Assembly: GCF_001642995.1 (NCBI RefSeq)
Contig: NZ_LOHS01000033.1
Span: forward strand, 1 to 55,992
Direction: 5' to 3'
DNA from: Streptomyces jeddahensis
GTDB taxonomy: Bacteria; Actinomycetota; Actinomycetes; Streptomycetales; Streptomycetaceae
Length of the DNA: 55,992 nt
Shown here: positions 1 through 7,160 of the stretch, in pieces
How positions within the stretch are numbered: position 1 is the first letter of the stretch
Layout: each line of letters starts with the position of its first letter
Program-made: the position numbers and the translations under genes
Notes under the pieces: generated by a model
Database searches by the model: none
Told to the model about the DNA's origin: nothing
The model's input: the letters and a program-made list of their open reading frames with translations, nothing else

Positions 1-31
1 GGCCAAAAAAGGGCGGGCGGGTGGGAAACCC

Positions 32-113
32 GCCGCGGAGCGGCGAAGAATCATGCCGCGAAGCGGCACATAGCCCCGCCGCGGAGCGGCAGAAAGCCCC
101 GCCGCGGAGCGGC
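32..113. repeat. Four-copy 23-bp tandem repeat with palindromic core
   Basis: The 13-base core GCCGCGGAGCGGC (GCCGC-3-GCGGC inverted repeat) begins at 32, 55, 78 and 101, an exact 23-base period. The second copy has GAA for GGA; the spacer bases vary. It lies directly before the DNA glycosylase start at 136. A separate small stem at 16-34, next to an A-run at 5-10, would read as a terminator on the minus strand. Function unknown. Confidence 0.8.
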
Positions 114-135
114 GGACCACGAGAAAAGAGGACCC

Positions 136-948
136 GTGCCGGAGGGGCACACCATCCACCGCCTGGCCAAGGACTACCTGTCAAGCTTCGGCGCCCGCCC
201 GGCACAGGCAAGCAGCCCGCAGGGCAAGTTCGCAGACGCCGCAGCCCTCCTCACCGGCACGGTCCTCACCACCGCGGAAGCCCACGGCAAGCACCTCTTC
301 CTCGGCTTCGAGGGCCCGGACTGGGTCCACATCCACCTCGGCCTCTTCGGCAAGGTCGGCTTCGGCGAGGTCCCCGCACCCCCGCCGACCGAGACGGTCC
401 GCCTCCGTCTGCTCAACGACACGGCGTACGTCGATCTGCGCGGCCCCACGACCTGCGCCCTCATCACGGACACGGAGAAGCAGGCGATACACGACCGGCT
501 CGGCCCCGACCCGCTCCGCCGGGGCGACGACCCCGACCGCGCGTACCGGCGTATCTCCCGCAGCCGTACCACCATCGCCGCGCTCCTGATGGATCAGAAG
601 GTCATCGCGGGCGTCGGCAACGTCTACCGCGCGGAGGTCCTCTTCCGGCACGGCATAGACCCGTACCGACCGGGCAGGGACCTGACGTACGACCAGTGGA
701 CCGCGATCTGGGCGGACCTGGTCGAGCTGATGCACGAGGGCGTACGCAACAACCGCATCGACACCGTGCGCCCCGAACACACCCCCGAGGCGATGGGGCG
801 CCCGCCGCGCGTCGACGACCACGGCGGCGAGGTGTACGTGTACCGCAGGGCCAACCAGCCCTGCCACATCTGTGGCGGCGAGATCCGCACCGCCGATCTC
901 GCCGCCCGCAACCTCTTCTGGTGCCCGGGCTGCCAGCCGCCCGGCTGA
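136..948 (+). CDS. nei: Fpg/Nei family DNA glycosylase (endonuclease VIII-like)
   Basis: Bifunctional base-excision repair glycosylase/AP lyase acting on oxidised bases. The protein begins MPEGHTIHR, so after Met removal the catalytic Pro1-Glu2 pair of the Fpg/Nei family is exposed. The H2TH segment (KVIAGVGNVYRAEVLF) and a C-terminal zinc finger (CHIC...CPGC) are present, and 270 aa is normal for the family. The GTG start follows a good Shine-Dalgarno (GAAAAGAGG). MPEGHT is typical of actinobacterial Nei-type rather than MutM-type members; substrate preference cannot be read from sequence. The gene is monocistronic and convergent with the acetyltransferase. Confidence 0.92.
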   Translation: MPEGHTIHRLAKDYLSSFGARPAQASSPQGKFADAAALLTGTVLTTAEAHGKHLFLGFEGPDWVHIHLGLFGKVGFGEVPAPPPTETVRLRLLNDTAYVDLRGPTTCALITDTEKQAIHDRLGPDPLRRGDDPDRAYRRISRSRTTIAALLMDQKVIAGVGNVYRAEVLFRHGIDPYRPGRDLTYDQWTAIWADLVELMHEGVRNNRIDTVRPEHTPEAMGRPPRVDDHGGEVYVYRRANQPCHICGGEIRTADLAARNLFWCPGCQPPG

Positions 949-987
949 ACCTGTCCGCGGCGGCCGGCGCAGGACGGAATCCCCTGC

Positions 988-2217
988 CTAGAACCCGTGC
1001 GGCAGCCAAGGCGCCACCGCTGACGAGAAAGCAACCGCGGCCTCAGCCGCCGCCCCCGCCCGCAACTCCCGCACCCGCCCCGCGGCCGCCAGCGCCGTCA
1101 GGGACACCCCGCCGAGGTAGGCCGCGCCCAAGTCCCGTACCGACAGTGCCAGATCGGCGTCGTCGCCCGTCCGCTTGCAGGACGCTCCCTTGCCGTCGCC
1201 GGTGAGCCGCCAACGCCCCTCGTTCCAGGGGCAGAAGGCGTCCTCGACCTCGAACACAACGTCCACGGGCGTCTGGTACGTACGCGCCTCCAGCGCCGCG
1301 CCCACATCCACGAGCCGTACGTACAGCGAGTCCCTCAGCTGCACCCGGCACCGGCGGATGTCGGACACCAGCTGCTGCCAGGCGTCGTCCACGGGCCGGT
1401 TGCGCACCTCGAGCACGGACGTCAGATCGATCTCGAACAGGAACCGCCACAGCGCCGCGTACGCCGCTGGGTCGAGCGCCTCCAGGTCGCGCAGGACGAC
1501 CGTGCCCTTGGGACCGGCGGCGTCCCACTCGGGCTTGTTGTGGAAGCGGGCGTAGCCCACGACCTCTCCGGCCCGCTCGGCCAGCACGCACTGCAGAGGT
1601 GAGGCGCCATGCCGCTCGCTCTCCGGGTCGAGCAGCGGCAGCTGTTCCCAGCCGGGCCGCCGGGCGAGCATCCCCGGCCGTCCCGGCACCCGCCGCGCGT
1701 ACACGGCCTCGCACGCCTCCGCCGCATCGGCGGGGGCCGCGAACCGCAGACGTACGTCATCCGTGCCCGGCGGTACGGCGATCCGGACGCGTGCCGTGTC
1801 GATCTCGGCGGACAACTGCTGTGTCGCTGCGCCGTATCCGAACCGGCCGTAGATCGCGGGCTCCGAAGCCGTCAGCACCGCGAGCGGCTCGCCCCAGGAG
1901 CGGACGTCGTCCAGCTGACGCCGCATCATGGCCGTGAGCAGGCCGCGCCGGCGGTGCGTCGCCGCGACGCTCACCATCGTGACGCCCGCCGCGGGCACCA
2001 GCGCACCACCCGGCACCGTCATCCTGAACGAGAACGCCCCCGCCGTCCCCACACAATCGTCGCCGTCCCAGGCGCCGAGCGACCGCTCGCACTCGGTGAG
2101 GCGCTGCCACAGGGCCCGCTCCTCGTCCGCCTCCGGCACCCCGCCGAACGCGAGCACCAACTTCCCGTACCAGTTGTCCCACTCGGACGGTTGCAGCACT
2201 CGCAGTTCACTCGTCAT
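988..2217 (-). CDS. eis: Eis-like GNAT N-acetyltransferase
   Basis: 409-aa protein of the enhanced-intracellular-survival family: an N-terminal GNAT domain with the acetyl-CoA loop RRRGLLTAMM, a second GNAT-like region and a C-terminal sterol-carrier-like domain. Mycobacterial Eis acetylates amines, including aminoglycosides, at several positions and uses its C-terminal carboxylate as catalytic group. This protein ends ...WLPHGF, so a terminal Phe is kept. The start is set at MTSELRVL because the reading frame upstream of it has no family similarity. No clear Shine-Dalgarno is visible; TACTCA lies six bases before the ATG, a near-match to a -10 box, so the mRNA may be leaderless. Divergent from the phosphatase gene at 2379. 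Confidence 0.85.
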   Translation of the reverse strand: MTSELRVLQPSEWDNWYGKLVLAFGGVPEADEERALWQRLTECERSLGAWDGDDCVGTAGAFSFRMTVPGGALVPAAGVTMVSVAATHRRRGLLTAMMRRQLDDVRSWGEPLAVLTASEPAIYGRFGYGAATQQLSAEIDTARVRIAVPPGTDDVRLRFAAPADAAEACEAVYARRVPGRPGMLARRPGWEQLPLLDPESERHGASPLQCVLAERAGEVVGYARFHNKPEWDAAGPKGTVVLRDLEALDPAAYAALWRFLFEIDLTSVLEVRNRPVDDAWQQLVSDIRRCRVQLRDSLYVRLVDVGAALEARTYQTPVDVVFEVEDAFCPWNEGRWRLTGDGKGASCKRTGDDADLALSVRDLGAAYLGGVSLTALAAAGRVRELRAGAAAEAAVAFSSAVAPWLPHGF

Positions 2218-2378
2218 ATGCCATGAGTACCAGGGACTTCTGGGATGGGCGAGCCGATTTCGCGCAGGGCTCCGGGAGTGTCCGAGGGCCCCTCGGGAGA
2301 GGGACGAGCGGATTGATGAGGGGGACAAGTAGGACCTCCCGTGCGAGGGACCTGGGCTGATGGATAAGGTCCCGAGCA

Positions 2379-3527
2379 ATGGCACGACGACGCGCGGCAG
2401 CCGAGACGCTTCCGGCCCGGATGAAGAGGCAACTGCACCGGGTCCGCGTCGGCCTGCGCAAATCGGGTGTCGACTACTTCCGCGGAGACGGCTCCGACTG
2501 GATAGCCCTCGCCGGTCTGCTGCTGACGGTCCCGCTGATCGCGGGCGTCACGCTCGTCAATCCCGTGTGGTGTTCCCCGGCCGCCCTCGTCCTGCCGATC
2601 GTGGCGGGCGGCCTGCTGCTGCGCCCCGCGAGCCTGCTCGGCCTGTACGCGGCGGCGGCGACCGCCCTGATCGTGGAGTCGGTCGGACTCGGTCCGTACG
2701 CGGAGGGCCCGGCCCGGGTGACGCCCGGAACCGTCCTGGTGGTGGCCGCCTGCGGCTTCTTCGGACTGCTGATCGCGCAGTTCCGCAGCCGGGTCGGCGT
2801 GCCGTGGCGGCGCGGCGGCACGATGCTCTTCGACCTGCGCGAACGGATCCGGGTGCACGGCAAACTGCCGGTCCTGCCGAAGGGCTGGCACCGCGAGATC
2901 GCGCTCCGGCCGGCTGGCGGCCAGTCCTTCTCCGGCGACTTCGTGGTGGCGGCCCGCACCAACGGCGGCCGGACCCTGGAGGTCGTCCTCACGGACGTCT
3001 CGGGCAAGGGCATGGACGCGGGCTCCCGTTCCCTGCTGCTGTCCGGAGCGTTCGGCGGCCTCCTCGGCTCCCTGCCGCCGCATGCGTTCCTGCCCGCCGC
3101 CAACGGCTATCTGCTCCGCCAGAACTGGGACGAGGGCTTCGCCACCTCGATCCACCTCGTCCTGGACCTGGACTCTGGCGACTACGAACTCTTCACCGCC
3201 GGCCACCCGCCCGCCGTACAACTGCACGCGGGCACCGGCCGCTGGGAGGAGAAGGCGGCGGAGGGGCCGCTGCTCGGGGTCTACGACGGCGCCCAGTTCG
3301 ACCCCGTCAAGGGCACACTGCGCCCGGGCGACGTCCTGATGCTCTTCACCGACGGTCTCGTCGAAACCGCGGACAGGGACATCTCGGAAGGCATAGACCG
3401 CCTCACCGGCGAGGCCGACCGCTATGTCGCGGGCGGCTTCCACGGGGCGGCCTGGCACCTGATCGAGGCGGTGGCGAAGGACGTCAACGACGACCGGGCG
3501 CTGCTGCTGATCTGCCGGGAGACGTGA
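2379..3527 (+). CDS. Membrane-anchored PP2C/SpoIIE-type protein phosphatase
   Basis: 382 aa. A basic N-terminus is followed by three to four hydrophobic segments (about residues 42-137) and a cytoplasmic SpoIIE/RsbU-type PPM phosphatase domain. The metal-binding signatures are visible: SGDF, LTDVSGKGMDAG and LFTDGLVE, plus the GHPPAV strand. Family members dephosphorylate anti-sigma antagonist proteins or other phosphoproteins; the substrate here is unknown because no anti-sigma pair is adjacent. There is no PAS, GAF or extracellular domain, so sensing would have to come from the membrane part. TAAGGT at 2365-2370 could serve as a -10 box for a near-leaderless mRNA. The last codons fall inside a tandem repeat that continues past the stop. 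Confidence 0.85.
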   Translation: MARRRAAAETLPARMKRQLHRVRVGLRKSGVDYFRGDGSDWIALAGLLLTVPLIAGVTLVNPVWCSPAALVLPIVAGGLLLRPASLLGLYAAAATALIVESVGLGPYAEGPARVTPGTVLVVAACGFFGLLIAQFRSRVGVPWRRGGTMLFDLRERIRVHGKLPVLPKGWHREIALRPAGGQSFSGDFVVAARTNGGRTLEVVLTDVSGKGMDAGSRSLLLSGAFGGLLGSLPPHAFLPAANGYLLRQNWDEGFATSIHLVLDLDSGDYELFTAGHPPAVQLHAGTGRWEEKAAEGPLLGVYDGAQFDPVKGTLRPGDVLMLFTDGLVETADRDISEGIDRLTGEADRYVAGGFHGAAWHLIEAVAKDVNDDRALLLICRET

Positions 3528-3628
3528 CGCTCGGCGCTGCCGGGAGACGTGACACTCGGTCTGCGGGAGACCTGACGCTCGGTCTGCGGGAGACCTGACG
3601 CCCTGCTCTGCAGGTGACGCTCGGCCAG
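3512..3628. repeat. Imperfect 23-25 bp tandem repeat across the phosphatase stop codon
   Basis: Units begin at 3512, 3537, 3561, 3584 and 3608 and read approximately CTGCGGGAGACCTGACGCTC. The first contains the last codons and the TGA of the phosphatase; four further copies follow in non-coding DNA. The pattern suggests the gene's 3' end was duplicated in tandem. Confidence 0.75.
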
Positions 3629-3657
3629 ACGGGCGCGACGCTGTGCGGCGGGTGCGG

Positions 3658-3710
3658 GAACCTTTGCGTGCAGACGCGCGAACCTTTGCTTGCCGGTGCG
3701 GATCCTTTGC
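3658..3710. promoter_or_regulatory. Three phased GAACCTTTGC direct repeats
   Basis: GAACCTTTGC at 3658-3667 and 3680-3689, then GATCCTTTGC at 3701-3710, so spacings are 22 and 21 bases, about two helical turns. They sit 45-97 bases before the HD-protein start, a position that suits a protein-binding site. No cognate regulator can be named. Confidence 0.4.
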
Positions 3711-3754
3711 CCGCGCCCGGGGCCGTCGGGGTGCCCACGCGGGACACTCGACGT

Positions 3755-4222
3755 GTGACGCGGAACGACACCCACGAGATCATGACGCCGGGCGAGGTCG
3801 AGGCCCTCGCCCGTGAGGCGCACGCGGCCCAGACCGACAAGGTGGGCCGCCCCTACGCCGAGCATCTGCGGGAGGTGGCCGAGGGCGTCCGCGCCCGCGG
3901 CGGCAGCGACGAGCAGATCGCGGCGGCCTGGCTGCACGACGCGGTCGAGGACGATGCGCTGTCCGAGGAGTGGCTGCACGGCGCCCCGCTGACGCAGCGC
4001 ACGAAGGACATCGTGCTGGCGCTCACCAAGCGCCCGGACGAGACCCCGGAGTCCTACGCGCAGCGCATCCTGGCCACTCCCGGCGCCCTCGTGGTGAAGG
4101 AGGCGGACCTCGCCAGCAATGCCGACCCGGCCCGCCTCGCCCTCCTCGACGAGCCCACGCGCGCCCGCCTGACACGGAAGTACGCGACGATGCGCGACCT
4201 GCTGGGCCTCTCGGCCGGCTGA
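3755..4222 (+). CDS. RelA/SpoT-like HD domain protein
   Basis: Short HD-domain protein (155 aa from GTG 3755; 146 aa if the ATG at 3782 is used). It has the first metal His in PYAEHLREVAE, the HD pair in AWLHDAVEDD, and a downstream KEADLASNAD like the Asn-Asp element of RelA/SpoT hydrolases. The HD superfamily hydrolyses phosphate esters of nucleotides, and small stand-alone members of this type resemble (p)ppGpp hydrolases. No synthetase domain is present. The reading frame stays open upstream to 3614, but that part runs through the repeats and looks non-coding. Convergent with the acyltransferase at 4258. Exact substrate and start are uncertain. Confidence 0.75.
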   Translation: MTRNDTHEIMTPGEVEALAREAHAAQTDKVGRPYAEHLREVAEGVRARGGSDEQIAAAWLHDAVEDDALSEEWLHGAPLTQRTKDIVLALTKRPDETPESYAQRILATPGALVVKEADLASNADPARLALLDEPTRARLTRKYATMRDLLGLSAG

Positions 4223-4257
4223 CAGCCCACTGACAGCCGACCGGCCGCCGGCTGGCC

Positions 4258-5484
4258 CTACGCCGCGGTCTTCGCCCGCTCTCGCGCCAGCTCCGTCGCG
4301 TCCCGCTTGAAGGCCCACTCCATCTTCGGCTCCATGGCGAAGCGGAACATCCGCTGCACGGGCGGTGTGCACAGCACGGTGACGATCGTCGCAGCGACGA
4401 GGGTCACGAAGATCTCACCCAGCGGCTTGTGCAGCCACTCGTAGTCCTCGTACCAGCCCCAGAAGCGCGACCCCTTGGCGAGGAAGCCGTGCAGCAGATA
4501 GCCGTACAGCGTGCCCGCGCCGAGCACCGTGAACCACATCCGCCGACGCGGCACCCAGGCGAAGAAGCACGCGGTGAGCACCATCGAGCAGCCGAAGAGC
4601 GCCAGCGTCATCACGACACCGACCCACCAGGGCGAGCCCAGTTCCTGTGCACTGTCGCGGTGGTAGAACCACGCCGACGACATGCGCGGGGCGGCCCAGT
4701 ACGCCACCACGAGCGCGCCGGCGAAGACGGGGACGGACAGCAGCCGGACCTCACGCCGCCGCAGCATCTGGAAGTGCTCGGGCTTCATGAACAGGCCCAT
4801 GACGAAGAACGGCAGGAACTGCAGGACGCGCTGCAGGTCCAGGTCGTCGCCGATGTCGGGCGAGACGGTGGCCAGCACCGCGATGCCGAGCGCGAGCGGC
4901 ACCGGCCAGCGGGCCACCTTCCACAGCGGGGTGGTGAGCCGCCAGACGAAGAGGGCGACCAGGAACCAGGTGAGGTACCAGGGGTCGAGCAGGCTGATCG
5001 GGTGCGACGGATCGTCGTCGGCCCACCGCTTGAAGAAGGAGTACGCCACTTCGAAGAGGACGTACGGCACGGCGATTCCGGTCACCAGGCGCCTGAGCCG
5101 GTCCGGGCGCATGTCGAAACTGCGCGAGAAGTAGCCGGAGATCAGGATGAAGGCCGGCATGTGAAACGTGTAGACGGTCATGTACAGGGCCTCGGCGGAC
5201 CGGCTGTGATCCGTCAGGGGCTCCCACGCGTGGCCCATCGCGACCAGCACGATCGCCAGGTACTTGGCGTTGTCGAAGAACGCGTCACGCTGCTTCGCGG
5301 GCTTGTTGCCCGGGGCACTGCCGTTCGGCGCCCTGTCGTCCGGGGCGTTGGGGCCCCGGGTGGGGGAAGCGCCGGGCGCCTGGGCGGTCCGCGGGGATCG
5401 CGGGCCCGGCACTCCCGCCGCCGGCTCCTGTGCCGGGGGGAGTGGCGCTCTGTGGTCGCCGTGCGGTCGCAGCGAGTTCGTCAC
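4258..5484 (-). CDS. Membrane acyltransferase (acyltransferase-3 family)
   Basis: 408 aa with about ten hydrophobic segments, matching the acyltransferase-3 (OafA/YrhL-like) family that moves acyl groups onto sugars or lipids across the membrane. The early segment AKYLAIVLVAMGHAW holds the conserved His of the family, followed by HMPAFILISGYFSR. The first ~65 residues are Pro/Ala/Gly-rich and probably disordered. The GTG at 5484 is chosen because GGGAGGG lies just upstream; an ATG five codons earlier is possible. On the minus strand TAGGGT at 5562-5557 could be its -10 box. Acceptor unknown. Confidence 0.8.
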   Translation of the reverse strand: MTNSLRPHGDHRAPLPPAQEPAAGVPGPRSPRTAQAPGASPTRGPNAPDDRAPNGSAPGNKPAKQRDAFFDNAKYLAIVLVAMGHAWEPLTDHSRSAEALYMTVYTFHMPAFILISGYFSRSFDMRPDRLRRLVTGIAVPYVLFEVAYSFFKRWADDDPSHPISLLDPWYLTWFLVALFVWRLTTPLWKVARWPVPLALGIAVLATVSPDIGDDLDLQRVLQFLPFFVMGLFMKPEHFQMLRRREVRLLSVPVFAGALVVAYWAAPRMSSAWFYHRDSAQELGSPWWVGVVMTLALFGCSMVLTACFFAWVPRRRMWFTVLGAGTLYGYLLHGFLAKGSRFWGWYEDYEWLHKPLGEIFVTLVAATIVTVLCTPPVQRMFRFAMEPKMEWAFKRDATELARERAKTAA

Positions 5485-6098
5485 AGGCCCTCCCACCAAG
5501 TGGTCGGCATGACGGCTGCGCTTACGGGGGACGAGGCAGCGTGGAACATCTGAGGCACCCTAGCGTTGTCTGTGGGATTTCGTAAAACCATCAACTCGAA
5601 TCTGCTTATGGCCTGCGGGTACCCGGGATTTCGGGGAAGCCGACATAGCGATCCGTATCTCCTCTGTGGCGCAGCCTGTTGACCGTTACGTCCGAACTAA
5701 TCCCCCTTAATTAGGGCATAACGCCCGCGGGCGACTCCGGTGAAATGTCCGGTTCATTGGCTTTCTCGTGGTGACTTTGATGTGTCGTCAGTCTCACGGA
5801 TGTGTCTGTGGTAACAGTCGGATGTGCCTGTGACGACAATTCGAATTCCCTGCGCACACCTTGTGTGGGCATGGAAACGATCAAGCCGAATTGATGAACG
5901 CACTGGCCAAGCGAATTGCTGCACGCGCGCGTGACGTTCAAGTGCCGCCAGGGTGCGCCTGCCTGCGGTGCCGCCGTACACATGGCCGACGATGCGTCAC
6001 CCGTCGCATAGCGCGGCCTGGTTGGTGGCACGATGGTTCTGAGCGGGGGTGTGCGGGGTCGCACCCCCCCGGGCCGGGAGAGCAGACCGACCTAGGGT
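5485..6098. other. 614-base intergenic region, unusually AT-rich in part
   Basis: No convincing gene: open frames here (for example minus-strand 5711-6064) have poor codon character. The part from about 5560 to 5900 is visibly richer in A/T than the rest of the window. It holds TAATTAG-type palindromes near 5698-5715, three GATGTGYC direct repeats (5779, 5799, 5821) and the perfect palindrome AATTCGAATT (5838-5847). It probably carries promoters for the divergent genes and perhaps an untranslated RNA. Confidence 0.5.
5779..5828. promoter_or_regulatory. Three GATGTGYC direct repeats, 20-22 bp apart
   Basis: GATGTGTC at 5779-5786 and 5799-5806, GATGTGCC at 5821-5828. The last two share a longer match, CGGATGTGYCTGTG. 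Two-turn spacing in the intergenic DNA between a divergent gene pair suggests a cooperative operator; this is inference only. Confidence 0.35.
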
Positions 6099-6302
6099 GT
6101 GATCAGTGTGGCCATTTCGCTGTCAGTGGTGGTGCTGTTGGCGATCATCCTTGTGGTGATGATCCGCGGGGGTTCGATCAAGGCCGGCCCCGCGATCGTC
6201 GCGGTGCTCTTCGGCTTCTTCCTCGCCTCAACCGGAATGGCCCCGTCCATCAACCGGTTCCTCGACTCGATAGCAGACACGATCAACTCGATCAGCTTCT
6301 GA
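6099..6302 (+). CDS. Small hydrophobic membrane protein, function unknown
   Basis: 67 aa. Residues about 3-22 (VAISLSVVVLLAIILVVMI) and 29-45 (AIVAVLFGFFLASTGM) are transmembrane-like, followed by a short amphipathic tail ending TINSISF. The codon bias is typical for the genome, which supports a real gene despite its size. A second GTG at 6108 (64 aa) has AGGG closer to it and may be the true start. TAGGGT at 6093-6098 could be the -10 box. I recognise no characterised homologue. Confidence 0.65.
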   Translation: MISVAISLSVVVLLAIILVVMIRGGSIKAGPAIVAVLFGFFLASTGMAPSINRFLDSIADTINSISF

Positions 6303-6339
6303 GCCACGGCACACCGTTGCGGGCAGGTGCGCCGCTCTC

Positions 6340-6432
6340 GTTGTGGGCAATCGTTCCGCATGGCTGGGGGCACCTCCCACGCCCTTAAGGCAGTGGGGGA
6401 GGGTGGGTGCAACCCACGACGGCGGGTGCCCT
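6340..6432. repeat. Dispersed palindromic repeat element, copy 1
   Basis: Left flank GTTGTGGGCAATCGTTCCGC, a near-palindromic core containing CCCTTAAGGC (6361-6401), and a right flank containing CCCACGACGG. The same modules recur in reverse orientation at 8641-8735. Elements with this CCCTTAAGG core are, from general knowledge, scattered between genes in Streptomyces genomes. Confidence 0.75.
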
Positions 6433-6449
6433 GAACCCGTACAGCCCGC

Positions 6450-6498
6450 AAAAAAAGCTCCGACCCGGTCCACGAAAATCTGCGAACCGGGCCGGAGG
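6450..6498 (-). terminator. Rho-independent terminator of tRNA-Gly
   Basis: Read on the minus strand, a 12-bp stem (arms 6486-6497 and 6458-6469, one mismatch) is followed by a run of seven T at 6456-6450, directly downstream of the tRNA. Confidence 0.8.
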
Positions 6499-6504
6499 CC
6501 ACAG

Positions 6505-6575
6505 AGCGGGCGACGGGAATCGAACCCGCGTAGCTAGTTTGGAAGACTAGGGCTCTACCATTGAGCTACGCCCGC
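6505..6575 (-). tRNA. tRNA-Gly (anticodon UCC)
   Basis: 71-nt cloverleaf on the minus strand. The 7-bp acceptor stem GCGGGCG/CGCCCGC (6575-6569 with 6512-6506), D-arm TAGCTCAATGGTAGAG, anticodon stem CTAGT/ACTAG with loop CTTCCAA giving anticodon UCC, and T-arm with GGTTCGATTCC are all present. CCA is not encoded. A strong terminator follows. It reads GGA (and possibly GGG) codons. Confidence 0.95.
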
Positions 6576-6896
6576 ACAACGTGCGCCGCAGGTCACCGAC
6601 CGCGGCACGGAAGCATCGTAGCGGGTCGCACCCCTCCGCCGCACACCCCGCCGTCACCAGGCAGCACGCGCGGTGGCGATCCGGCTGCACGCGCGGTGGC
6701 GGATCCCGCCGCACTCCTGGTGGTGAGCCTGTCGTACCAGCGGTGGCGAACCCGCCGCACTCGCGGTCGCGGGTGCGGCGCACGCTGCGTGACCGCGCCG
6801 CCGCGGAGAGCGTGGCCCCCGCCCGTCGCCTGGTGCCGCTCCCGAATTACGGAAGCCGCACTGCCTGCGGGCATGTACCCTACGTGTCGCACCAGA
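6576..6896. other. Intergenic region between two divergent tRNA genes
   Basis: No gene. The right half is filled by a degenerate 23-24 bp tandem repeat (see 6661-6795). Promoters for both tRNAs must lie here, but I see no clear hexamer pair. Confidence 0.5.
6661..6795. repeat. Degenerate 23-24 bp tandem repeat
   Basis: The core GCGGTGGCG begins at 6670, 6693, 6717 (CTGGTGGTG), 6740, 6763 (GCGGTCGCG) and 6787 (GCGTGACCG), so steps are 23, 24, 23, 23 and 24. The first two units also share CACGCGCGGTGGCG. It lies between tRNA-Gly and tRNA-Pro. Confidence 0.65.
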
Positions 6897-6973
6897 CGGG
6901 GTGTGGCGCAGCTTGGTAGCGCGTCCGCTTTGGGAGCGGAAGGCCGTGGGTTCAAATCCCGCCACCCCGACCA
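6897..6973 (+). tRNA. tRNA-Pro (anticodon UGG)
   Basis: 77 nt including an encoded CCA. Acceptor stem CGGGGTG/CACCCCG (6897-6903 with 6963-6969), anticodon stem CCGCT/AGCGG with loop TTTGGGA giving anticodon UGG, and T-arm GGTTCAAATCC. The encoded CCA contrasts with the other two tRNAs in the window. It lies upstream of tig in the same direction. A stem at about 6980-7010 followed by CCTTTT may end the transcript. Confidence 0.95.
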
Positions 6974-6979
6974 CCACCG

Positions 6980-7024
6980 GGATCCGAGGCCGGTTCGACC
7001 GGCAGGGTCCTTGATCGCCTTTTG
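6980..7024 (+). terminator. Possible terminator after tRNA-Pro
   Basis: Inner stem GCCGGT-TCG-ACCGGC with outer GGATCC/GGGTCC pairing, then CCTTTT. The T-tract is short and offset, so this is tentative. Confidence 0.4.
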
Positions 7025-7050
7025 GGGCGCGTACCACCTGCCGTTACTAT
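7022..7050 (+). promoter_or_regulatory. tig promoter
   Basis: -35 TTGGGG (7022-7027), 17-base spacer, -10 TACTAT (7045-7050). The predicted start near 7057 gives a leader of about 104 nt before tig. Confidence 0.5.
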
Positions 7051-7160
7051 GCAGACTGCGCGCCCGTATGTCTCAGATCTGACGTCTTCCGGGCGACGCG
7101 ATCCGCTGAGGCCCTCTGGCCCAGCAGAATCCAAGAAGTCAGCCACAAGGAGACCGAACC

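Noticed and set aside
32..113. Possible CRISPR array (short regular repeats)
   Set aside because: Ten-base interspaces are far too short for spacers and no cas gene is nearby; the same holds for the arrays at 3512 and 6661.
5711..6064. Minus-strand open frame of 117 codons in the AT-rich gap
   Set aside because: Codon use unlike neighbours, no ribosome-binding site and no recognisable feature; kept as non-coding.
6897..6973. tRNA-Pro as the attachment site of an integrated element
   Set aside because: tRNA-Pro genes can be integration sites in Streptomyces, but no integrase and no duplicated 3' tRNA end are visible in the window.
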